NCBI RefSeq assembly: GCF_037975245.1 | Contig: NC_092564.1 | Location: 23,151,984-23,215,983, forward strand | Reading direction: 5' to 3' | Origin: Apostichopus japonicus | Lineage: Eukaryota > Echinodermata > Holothuroidea > Aspidochirotida > Stichopodidae | DNA length: 64,000 nucleotides | Shown here: positions 24,401 through 36,400 of the stretch, piece by piece | Layout: every line of letters starts with the position of its first letter | Position numbering within the stretch: the stretch's first letter is position 1 | Made by a program: the position numbers and the translations under genes | Notes under the pieces: generated by a model | Seen by the model: the letters and a program-made list of their open reading frames with translations, nothing else | The model's database searches: none | What the model was told of the DNA's origin: nothing

Positions 24401-27400
24401 ATACTCAATAGTTCCGATATTCAATAGATGCAATGGTCAGTAGATACAATAGTCAGTAGAACTGATAATCAATAGATCTGATAGTCAAAAGATTCAAGAG
24501 TAAATAGATCCGAGAGTCAGAATATCCGATGGTCAATAGATCTGATGGTCAATAGATCTGATGGTCAATACAGTATTATATATACAGTATCTGATATTCA
24601 GTAGATCTCTCATCTCAACTTTGTTCCTTTCCAAATACTTAATAATGTTACTCTTTTATAAAAGAGTTAAGCAGTATATTTGCACCCATAGGTAAAGTGA
24701 TGAAAACAGCTGTATTGATGACTCAAACCCATTGCCCCATTGAACATAAATGCTAAGTGGAAGCAGCAGAGTTGTCTTGGGTTTACATGAATTTCATTGA
24801 ACATGGTATACAATAAATAAAACATTATTGGTCATAACCTAGTTAATACAAACTAATTGAACTGTCCCAAAATTCATTTGTGTGTTGCTACTTAAGTGGT
24901 GCATTGTTTTGCGCTAATCAAGTATTTCTTCCAAGAATTGCCTAAGCGTGAACTTTTCGGTCAAGGCTAAAACACATATTTTGTTGAGAAAGAAATCCAA
25001 CTTTTGTTGAGGGATTTAACAACTGACTAAGAAATAACTTTTAAAAAATCATAACAATTAACAATGTATACTGTGTGGCAGTAGACATTGCAAGCACAAA
25101 CAGCTCTGCTGAAAACAGGTTTGAAAAGATTCCCAACCTCATAGCAAGATTTAAAAACTATGAAACTAATCATGTATGCAAAAACCTTGTAATAGAAACG
25201 TATCTGCATGAATATGTGTTCTGTTTATAGCCGAAACAATCTATCATTTGTGAGATGCGGTTAAAACACACATTGACCATGAAAAAAGGTCATGAATCAA
25301 TTTTTTCAAACAGCTTGATTCCATCAATCCTGCAGTATCAGAAAACTGTTATTTTTCGTTGTTCCAACCAATCTGCCAATCGTTTGTTTTTATCAGGTTC
25401 TGAATGAGATGCAAGCCCATCGTCAGCGTATTCTCAACAACGCAGCGGGGAACCTCTGGGCGTGGTTTGTCAAAGTCCGTAAAATGAAGGCAATTTTTCA
25501 CACCCTGAACCTGTTTGATATTGATGTGACCCGTGGAGCATTGATCGGGGAGTGTTGGTGTCCAGTCGCAGACTTGGAGAACATCCGTATTGCCTTAAGC
25601 AGAGGGACGGTGAGTCAGGCCATGTTTTTCGTCTCATTTATTGCTTTTTAAAAGCAGGAATATGTCATATTAACGATTATTTTTAGAACCTATTTCATTG
25701 CTGTCAGAATTAACTTTTGTTCTTTGGTATTCTACCTTTTAGGAAAGAAGTGGTTCCACCCTACCCTCTATTATCGATATCGTCCCAACCACCAGCGAGT
25801 TACCGACCTTCAATCGGACCAATAAATTCACTTCTGGCTTCCAGGAAATGGTCGATGCTTATGGAGTTGCTAACTACAGGGAGGTCAATCCAGGTATGAC
25901 ATGTGATGTGACCAGGTTTTATTTGTAGAAAGATTGTCAGTGAAGAGAAGGGTGGTTGCCTGGTAGCTTGGGGAGTAATAGAGAAATAAATGTCAATTGC
26001 CAACCTTTATCAATCTCTTCATTTTGTTAATAAAAATAATATGGGGATTGATAATTGGTGTAGTTATCCATATTTATTACAGGTTGGCATTAAATTGATA
26101 TATTTATTACAGGCTGGCATTAAATTGAGATTTATTACAGGTTGGCATTAAATTGATATATTTATTACAGGCTGGCATTAAATTGATATATTTATTACAG
26201 GCTGGTATTAAATTGACATATTTACTACAGGTTGGCATTAAATTGATATATTTGTTACAGGTTGGCACTAAATTGATATCTTTATTACAGGCTCGCATTA
26301 AATTGATGACTTCTCTCACACCTCTTGCTTTGAAGCATTCCTGCATATTCTGCTCCTGTCATCTTTTCATTATTTTTCATTTCCTTTTTTCAGCTCCCTT
26401 TACGATCATCACATTTCCTTTCCTGTTTGCGGTGATGTTTGGGGATTCCGGTCACGGGTTACTGATGACGCTGTTTGCCGCTGCTCTGGTGTTCGGAGAA
26501 CGGCGGCTGCTCTCGAAGAAACACGACAACGAGGTAACTTTGTTTGGATTCTTGTCCAGGGTTGAGAATGGCTGTTGTCACAACAGATTGATACCCTTGT
26601 GTTAACTGGTCTACCTCGTCATAACACAGATTGTGTCATGTCATTGTATGTATACATTTCTTGATTCACTAAAAAAGTTTGTGATAATGTTTTGGTATGT
26701 ATATATATATAGATTTAGTGGTTCACTAGTCTTGTCTGTAATACATCATTTTTTTTAGACTAATGTATATTTGGTGGTTTCTAGTCATGTATGTAAACAT
26801 ATGTTTTTTTTATTTTAGTATATGTAAACCTGTATTATAATAATACATTTAGCATCTCTCTTCTTCACCACCAATAACATGTACAAATATCTTGGATACC
26901 AACTCCCCCCTCCCCTATTGTCCTCATGGCTCTGTGTACAATTGTTACATTGTTCCTTTTCTCAGATGTTCAGCATTGTCTTTGGCGGTCGCTACATCAT
27001 TCTTCTCATGGGCCTTTTCTCCATCTATACGGGTTTTCTCTACAACGATACGTTCTCTAAATCTATGAACATATTCGGATCTGAGTGGAATGCATGCGCC
27101 ATGAACTACAGGTATGTATCGGGATGAGTGAGCTGTCAGTTGGTAGGAGGTAACTGATAGTGGGAGGTGGTGATGGCCAGTGGTATGGAGGTAATAGTGG
27201 GCAGGAAGTGATGGTTAGTAGGTAGGAAGTAACAGTTAGTGGCCAGGAGGTAATGGTTTGTTGGCAGGAGGTAATGGTTAGTGGGTATGAGGTAATGGTT
27301 AGTGAGAAGAAGGTATTGATTAATGGCCAGAAAGTAATGACTTGTTTTGTATTGTGTAAATTATGAAGGTATCCATTGATTTTTTTCAATGTGTTTTATT

Positions 27401-30400
27401 ATCATTTTTTGTTTCAGCCATGACCTATTGCAGGAAAACATTACCCTCCAATTGGATCCAAAGTATGCATTTACAGGTAGTCCTTATCCATTTGGAATGG
27501 ATCCGGTAAGTTAATCTCATTTTCCTAGTTTCCTAATTCTCAACACACGTAGTTATGTGTATAACCCAAGTAGAAATCTTGTTGATATTGTAAACAAAAT
27601 TCTCAGAAACAGCCTTTCAAATTTATCCTGACCTCTGGCTTATTTATCAGTATCTTCCAAGCAAAGGAAATGGTGTGTTCTGTTCTGAATCTTTGACATT
27701 TATTTCATGTTAATTACTTTAAAATCAGAGATTCTCTATCATGAAACTGATTTGCAAATTGGTCTCATTGAAAAACGATCTCTTCAATTGTAGTGTTTTC
27801 ATAAGGTGATTCTAAAATGGTTGTATCTTTGACTTTTGTCACACCCCATCAGCCATGGATAATCCTTTACTTATTGCTACAATCTATCTTTCTCTGATCT
27901 AATGGTGCTACGTCTCCTGATTATCCCTGAACAATGAGACTGATTAGCAGGTTAGGCAGTTGTAATCCCATTGAGTGAAAATAGCAGAAAAAGAAGTTAA
28001 AAGTTTGATTTTTTGTGACCAGTTTGATGTCTCTAGCATATTTGTTGGATAATGTATTCTTCTGATGATATTTACTTGATAGATAAAAGAATATATATTA
28101 TTCTAGCATATCTTCTGGATATGCTGATGGCCTTTTAGTCTATCTTAACTATCAGTATCAATAAATGTTAAATCATGTATTGTCCTAGGCACACTGTCCA
28201 TGTGACAAGATCAGATACCAGTCATTTGCTTGCTGAGATATAGCAGCTAGTGAGCAATAGCACTATGCTTACTCTAGCATTTCAAATGACTGGTTTCAAT
28301 CAATTATTTATATTCAAATAAATAAAACAAACTGATTATCACATAAAGAGCCTTTGAAGAAACTTTCTTTTCTTTACAGATTTGGCAGGTTGCAGAAAAC
28401 AAGCTGAATTTCTTGAACCCATTTAAAATGAGACTGTCCATTATATTAGGGATATGTCACATGTTCTTTGGAGTCAGCCTTAGTCTGGTCAACCACATGT
28501 GAGTAATTTAGCCATTGCCAAGGTAGGAAGGTGAAAGAGAATGGTTTGGAGGGAGAAATGAGAGTGTGGCCAATAATAACATTTCATATTTTGGGTGGTT
28601 AGAAATCCATAACCTCCTTCTGCTAGTATGCTATCTTTAGGTACCTCATCCTTTGTAGTAGCAAAACCCTCACTGTTTTACCCAGCAAGTTATAGTCCTA
28701 CCAAGTGAAGTGAGGTATGATAATATTTGCCACATCATTTTAAGCGATGTTGCATAAATGCGAAATATTAGGAAAGGTTATAATAAGCCTGTTGAGACCC
28801 TAAGTTGTACATGCTAAATCCCTCCCAATTCATCAGATATTGTGGTATACAAATTGTAATAAGCATAATAATCCTGGGGTATAGACAGTCAATCACTCCC
28901 ATTATTAACCGAAAATTAAAATCATATCCATTATTTTACTGCAGTACATCATATATTAATGTTATGTGTGCTTGTATAGCTACCACTGGATGTGACCTCG
29001 GAATTAATATGACACATACCGTATTTTAAACATGAAACGGCTGAATAGTGTAGCCTACCACTTGACCTGCGAGGTTACTAGTATGACAAGCACAGTTTGA
29101 ATCATCAGAACTGGCAAACAAACAAATCGTTGGAAAGAGAGAAAGGGGTGTAAAAACTGCTGGTATATTAAAATACGCTCATCAGCGTATTTTAATATAC
29201 AAAAAAAAACATCTGGCAGGTTAGGGAGCATATCTGCAGGCAGTGAGTGGATTGTCAGGAATGTTTCAATCTATGTCTAATGAAGATCCCACTAGAATTA
29301 AAGACTCACACATAGTTTTTTTTTGATGAATGAGCGGATCGGTTAAGTCAACATTGCAATAATACATCAAACATACTACAATGTTTGTTAGTACTCTGTT
29401 GTGTTTTTATAGTTGTGCCAAATATAAGACAGCAGTTTCCTCAGGGAAGTCGGATGGGTACAAGATGACAGTTTCAGAGGAATTCTTTGTCAAGAAGTTA
29501 CAATTATTTTTGATGGGCTAGCTATTCAAGTGTCCTATTGTCAGGGGTGCAAAATATGTAAAGCTCAAACACAACTGATCCTTATTATGGGAAGAGAAAG
29601 ATATCCTTCCCTTGGTGAAATTATGTTTCATTTTCGATAAGATATATCCGAAAAAATTATCCCAGTCACTTGCCATGTTTGTGTTGAATGGATTGTGTTT
29701 AACCCTCTAGCAATATGCTGTGTACAGGAATGTATTATTCCTATGGGCTATCAAATTAGTGGCCAGTCGAACTCAGTTGATAGAAGGCAAGGCTTGTGTT
29801 GTACCAGTCACAGGTAGGAATGTCATGGTCCGGCCAAGATTTTCTTTGGTTTTTCTTCTGCTTACCCTGTGCTATTCTTTGAAGAAGGCATGAATTTTTG
29901 TGTTTCATCTTTCACCCTAACTTTCTTTCAATTTGTTTCAACAGTAACCGAGATCCCACTGGGATCCCTGCAGCCTTCATTCCTCAAGTGCTCTTCTTGG
30001 GTTTGCTGTTTGGATATCTCGTCTTCCTGATCTTCATCAAGTGGTTTCGATTTGACAGTCTGTTAACGGAGACCGCCCCCAATCTAATTGAGACCTACAT
30101 TGGTATGTTCTTGATGCAGAATATAGACAACCCAGTGTTTGAGAAAGCATCCACGCAAGTAAGTCCCGAGTCGTATTATTCGGCAGTTTATTATCGTAGA
30201 ATGTCTGATCTGTTAGAGCTCTAACATGGCTGCAAGCTTACAACCAACATATAGTAGTATTGTAGTATATGTAGTATTGTCAATCAGGAACCATCATTTA
30301 GCTTGCATAGGCAGTAGTGTAACATTGTCTCTAGTGTGTGATTGACTCCACTGATACATCAAGCATTATTGCATGAGTTTGTTTCCAGCTGTTCTACACC

Positions 30401-33400
30401 TATACTAGTATGCTCTCTCTACAAGACAGGTCATGCTCACCTTGCATGTGGTCATCTCTATGCTTTATATAGTTTAATGTTATAATGTCATGATTGTCAG
30501 ATCTGTAGCAATCACCAGCTATCTTGTATATTGGAGTTCAAGTACTTAACTTGTGTGTATGTATGAATGTATGTATATTAGATCCTCCTGCAAGCAGGAA
30601 CTTGCGAAGAAGCCTCATTGGCTTATCAAAGCTGCAAGCTGACCGAAGTCAGTCTCTTACATTCATATTTAACGTCCATGATTACGAATTGTCAATTGTC
30701 AACAACTCTTAACTGGATGACATACATTAATTTGGGAGTGACTCAAACTGGGGACCTATGATTGGAAGGCACCGGCGTTAACCACTGAGCTTACACTCCT
30801 ACCACTGAGCTAACACTCCAAACTTAATTAGCCATATATGATTTAGAAAGGAAATGTAGACTGACCATACTCCAGAGATTGAAGTTCACCAATCAATCAA
30901 TCTTCACAGAATGCTAGCAAACATTTGTCTCCAACCTGAAAGTTGCAAACAGGTGTTTCTTAAGCTATAAAGAGCATATAAAGAGCTATAAAGAGCAACA
31001 ACTGTGACCTTTAAATCGTCCATGGAAGTAAGACCACCTTTGTACATCTGCTGCGGTTATAATCAAACCCAATGTTTGGCTTTAACATGAATATATCTGT
31101 TTCATCTTTATTTCTCGTCCTTACACAGAATGCTGTACAGATCTGTATTTTGGTGATCGCTCTTATCTGTATACCATGGATGCTGTTCATGAAACCAGTC
31201 ATTAAATCTTTTACAAAGAGAAATCCAACATATCTTCAAGGGGTAAAGCATGGATTATCTTTCTTCATCCCCTTTTGTGGTCCTATTTTTATTTATTTTC
31301 TCTCATTTTGCTGTACACGACATCTAAGGGTTTGTCCAATAAGACAACTTTTTTTATATGTCCCTTGCTTGATGAACAAGATATTTGTGCAACCTATCTA
31401 TGTCTTGTTGCTAACTTAGATGATGGTTGTCTGGAGCACCGATTTAGTGTAAGATAAACCCATACTTTGTCAGGAATAAATGGGCAGTGTAATATTATTG
31501 TGGTGAAGTATTGTCTCCATAAAATCTACCGAAAAAGTGGTTATTTGGTGGTGCAGTATTCTCTCCATAAAGTCTACCAATAAAGTGGTTATTCTGAGGT
31601 GAAGTAATCTCTCCATAAAATCTACCGATAAAGTGGTTATTCTGAGGTGAAGTATTGTCTCCATAAAATCTACCGAAAAAGTGGTTATTTCATGGTGCAG
31701 TATTCTCTCCATAAAGTCTACCAATAAAGTGGTTATTCTGAGGTGAAGTAATCTCTCCATAAAATCTACCGATAAAGTGGTTATTCTGAGGTGAAGTATT
31801 GTCTCAATAAAATCTACCGATAGATTGCTCATTTCCTGACTCTTTTTAAATAATTTCATTCATCCTTGAAGCAGGATGCTGTTACTCCTGTTGAATAGGT
31901 TCTTAAACTGTGAGCTCAAAAACACATTCATGAAAATAGATCCAATTTTAAAAATGTGTTAATTTTTTGGTCTTAAATCCAATTTTCAAAATATAGTTGG
32001 TGGAACATAATGCCGGTTTTGGTTCAAGAAACCAAAAGGCCTTAAAGACTAGCTTCAATTCACCTCTGTGTAGATTTTTTCCCAAATTGAAACAAGCTTT
32101 TGCACTCTTGGAAGGATTATTGATGCATAGGAGTGATAGAGGTTGCTAGGTTTAATTCATCGTTGAATTGTTATCAATATCAATCTATTTTTACAACATT
32201 TTGCTCGTGCTCTGCTCAAACCCTTTAACTACAGGCCTGGAAAATGGCTAAAGCCTTTTTTCTTCTTTTTTTTATTTTTTATAGTTTTTTCTATTTTGTG
32301 CACAATCGTTTGTTTCATGGCATGTTTAGTTATCAATCATATCTCCAACAGAGACATGAACTATTTTTTTGTAGTTGATGCATTGGGGTTTATATTTTTG
32401 TTTATATTTGTATGGCAAGGCATTCTACCCATGTCCTTACTGCATGTGTATTTACTACACAGGCATATTAGTCTTGGGCTTTCATCATCCATCATTATTT
32501 AAATGGGCACATTTGGGTTTTTTCACAAAGATTTATCATCCATCATTATTTAAACAGGCACATTTAGTTTTTATACACAAAGAATTCATGCGTTGTCTGT
32601 TGTTGAAGCATCCAATATTGTCAATACTGTTCAACATTTATAGCATCTGCTGTGAAGTTTGACCACTATTAAAGCAATGTGTGGTGTTTAAAGTGTTAGG
32701 CTGCAACCTACATCTATCACAGGGCCATGTTTGCAATAGAGAGGATTTTATAGATTTTACTTTATAATTGCTATTGGTTAATTAAAGGCTCTCTCCTACT
32801 AGCTAATTATGGCTTCTAGCTAATGAAAGGAAGCTAATACAGAAAATAGCCCCTGACGCTACAAATTTCTCACACGAACTGAGACATATTCAATACAAAC
32901 TTCTTGATTGTACGAAATGAAAGTTGAAGAGTGTTAACTGTATAGATAAATAGTAATGTGCATTGGTAAAAGAAAGAAGTCATCAGGTTCAATGCATACA
33001 GTGGTGTATTAATAATCCAGGTTAGAACTATTTAGCATGTTAACTCTAAATTAAAAGAAAGTACAGCGGAAAATTTACCCTTTACTGATGAGGGAGAAAC
33101 ATAGTCTAAGCATACTGCAGGTTAAGTTTGAAGCAAATTCTTAAAAGTATTTTTTCGAGATTACAGCGTTTGATACGTTTTTCAGAATTGTTATATATCT
33201 CAATATGAATGTACCTATTAGTCATTGACATATTGTAAACCTCACATCCTGTCAGCCAAAGTTTCAACCCTAACCGATCAAAGGTCAAAACAGTGTGAAA
33301 ACTAAAGAAAGACAAACCATATTGCTATCAGTGTGCAATTATGACATCACACCTGTTTGCTTCAAGTTTTACTTGTTGCAAGCTGTGACAATTTTCTATT

Positions 33401-36400
33401 ATCAATAACTCAACAATGCTAAGTAGGAATTGCTTGAAAATTTCACAAGGATGCCTAGGATATGTTATTTTTTCATCAGTCAAAACTAAACTGTACCTAT
33501 TCTGGACTATCCAATTAAATAGATGATATTACCCCTGGGGTAATAACTGAGGCATCTTATTCGCAAACGGTTGTGTATCGGTTTCAACGCATTTCTGCAT
33601 CTTGCAAGATTTGGTACTATTCTCTTTCCTTGTCTTTTCTTTTTCCAAAATTTGGTTTTGCTCTCTCTGCTTCTGTCAGTATGTCTGCATTGGAATTGTC
33701 AGTTTTGACTCAAGTAGAAATCAAGTAGAAAAAAGCAGGACCTCTTGATTTTGGTATGAGGGGTGATTTCAAAAGGTAACCGTGTTTCCAATAAATGCTT
33801 CCTCAGGTTGGACCATTGTCCTTTCTTTCAACTGTAATGTAAGACAAGGATTTTTGAAGGCTCCATTGTTTTATGTAGTCCTTAATATAATTCACGGTCA
33901 AGGAGCCATTTAATCCCTTTGTTGTGCTGTTATCACAGAGAGTTTTTCCATGCAGATGATGTAATAACTGTAGCCCTGGTAGTGTAGTGTTACATCATAC
34001 AGATGATGTAATAACTATAGCCATGATATTGTTACAACATACAGATGTAACACCTGTAGCCATGGTAATGTTACATCATACAGAGATGTAATAATGGTTG
34101 CCATGGTAATGTTACATCAAACAGAGATGTAATAATGGTTGCCATGGTAATGTTACGTCGTACAGAGATGTAATAATGGTTGCCATGGTAATGCTACATC
34201 ATACAGATGATGTAATGAGTGTAGCAAGCTCTCGTTAGGCAGTGGTTTGCTCATTAATGATCTTTCCTTCAAATTGTCTGCTCTCAGCTTTAATTGGTCT
34301 TTTAGATCCAGCCAGTCTTTGTTAGGTCCAGCCAGACATTGTTAGATCCAGCCAGTCTTTGTTAGGTCCAGCCAGACATTGTTAGATCCAGCCGATCTTT
34401 GTTTGATCCAACTGGTCTTTGTTAAGCCAGCCAGTCTTTGTTAGATCCAGCCAGTCTTTGTTAGATCCAGCCATTCTTTGTTAGATCCAGCCAGTCTTTG
34501 TTGGATCCAGCCATTCTTTGTTGGATCCAGCCATTCTTTGTTAGATCCAGCCAGTCTTTGTTAGATCCGGCCCATCTTTGTTAGGTCTAGCCGGTCTTTG
34601 TTAATCCATCCATTAGTTGTTAGATCCAGCCAGTCTTTGTTAGATCCAGCCAGTCTTTGTTAGATCTGGCCCATCTTTGTTACGTCTAGCGGGTCTTTGT
34701 TAATCCATCCATTAGTTGTTAGATCCAGCCAGTCTTTGTTAGATCCAGCCAGTCTTTGTTAGATCCAGCCAGTCTTTGTTAGATCTGGCTCATCTTTGTT
34801 GGGTCTAGCTGGTCTTTGTTAATCCATCTATTAGTTGTTAGATCCAGCCAGTCTTTGTTAGATCCAGCCAGTCTTTGTCAGATCTGGCTCATCTTTGTTG
34901 GGTCTAGCTGGTCTTTGTTAATCCATCTATTAGTTGTTAGATCCAGCCATTCTTTGGTAGATCCAGCCAGTCTTTGTTAGATCCAGCCAGTCTTTCTTAG
35001 ATCTGGCTCATCTTTGTTAGGTGTAGCTGGTCTTTGTTAATCCATCTATTAGTTGTTAGATCCAGCCATTCTTTGGTAGATCCAGCCAGTCTTTGTTAGA
35101 TCTGGCTCATCTTTGTTAGGTCTAGCCGGTCTTTGTTAATCCATCCATTAGTTGTTAGATCCAGCCAGTCTTTGGTAGATCCAGCCAGTCCTTGTTAGAT
35201 CCAGCCAGTTTTTGTTAGATCCAGCCATTCTCTGTTATATCCAGCCAGTCTTTGTTAGATCCAGCCAGTCTTTCTTAGATCTGGCTCATCTTTGTTAGGT
35301 GTAGCTGGTCTTTGTTAATCCATCCATTAGTTGTTAGATCCAGCCAGTCTTTGTTAGATCCAGCCAGTCTTTGTTAGATCTGGCTCATCTTTGTTAGGTC
35401 TAGCTGGTCTTTGTTAATCCATCCATTAGTTGTTAGATCCAGCCAGTCTTTGTTAAATCCAGCCAGTCCTTGTTAGATCCAGCCAGTCTTTGTTAGATCC
35501 AGCCAGTCTTTGTTAGATCTGGCTCATCTTTGTTAGGTCTAGCTGGTCTTTGTTAATCCATCTAATAGTTGTTAGATCCAGCCAGTCTTTGTTAGATCCA
35601 GCCAGACTTTATTAATCCAGCCTTACAAAGTGGATCATAGGAATGACAGTAAGTTTTGTATTTCAGTGCTTGACGGGAAGGTTTCAGAACCAAGAAAAGG
35701 AAATGCAATCGTTAGACTTGCATCGCCAGAGAGTAGGAACTTTAACATTACATACTGACAAATACACAAAAACATGGATAGTGTAACCAGTCCTCTGGGA
35801 GCATTAAATTATTAGACTCGATTTCACCAGAACCCTAGAGAGTTCCTTCTTGCTCAAGAGCATATATTTACATATTTTCATATAATGACCAATACTACTG
35901 CTTTCCCAGGAATACTTTGCAACTAGTGCTTTGCTTTAGTTTTTCTCCTGAATGTTATAAAATTGTTTGTAGAAAGCAAACAGCAGTCCTTGCATCTCCC
36001 TATGCTTGCTCTGTGTCGTCTCTCTTTCCTGCCCCTCCCCCGGACCCCCTCCCACTGCCAAAATAACAAACAGTAAAAGGTTTTTAATCCTGTTTACCAA
36101 CATCATTGTTAATGAAACTCCATAAACCTTTGTCATCTTGGCCAGTGTTGTCTATTGGCACTTTTCCATAAATATATTCAAATTATGTAAAAGTATTCAG
36201 TCTTCCAAAATAAGGCATAAATCTTTTCTGTATCAATGTTTGAGCAAGAGATGTGTTTCTTTTTCAACAGAGAATGGTGAAGTGGCTCTAAATTACAATT
36301 TTAATTGATTGCAAATGATATGTGATACATCTAATGTTAACCAAAAGCCAACAATATCACCACCACAAACCTGTGTTATACTAGTTATACTGGTACAGTA

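Noticed and set aside
26153-26605. 150-codon plus-strand frame
   Set aside because: It joins repeat-array sequence to real exon 11 through the intron 10 acceptor. Only 26394-26533 is coding.
31470-31859. 129-codon minus-strand frame with a 16-residue period
   Set aside because: By-product of the 48-bp tandem array; no start context or homology.
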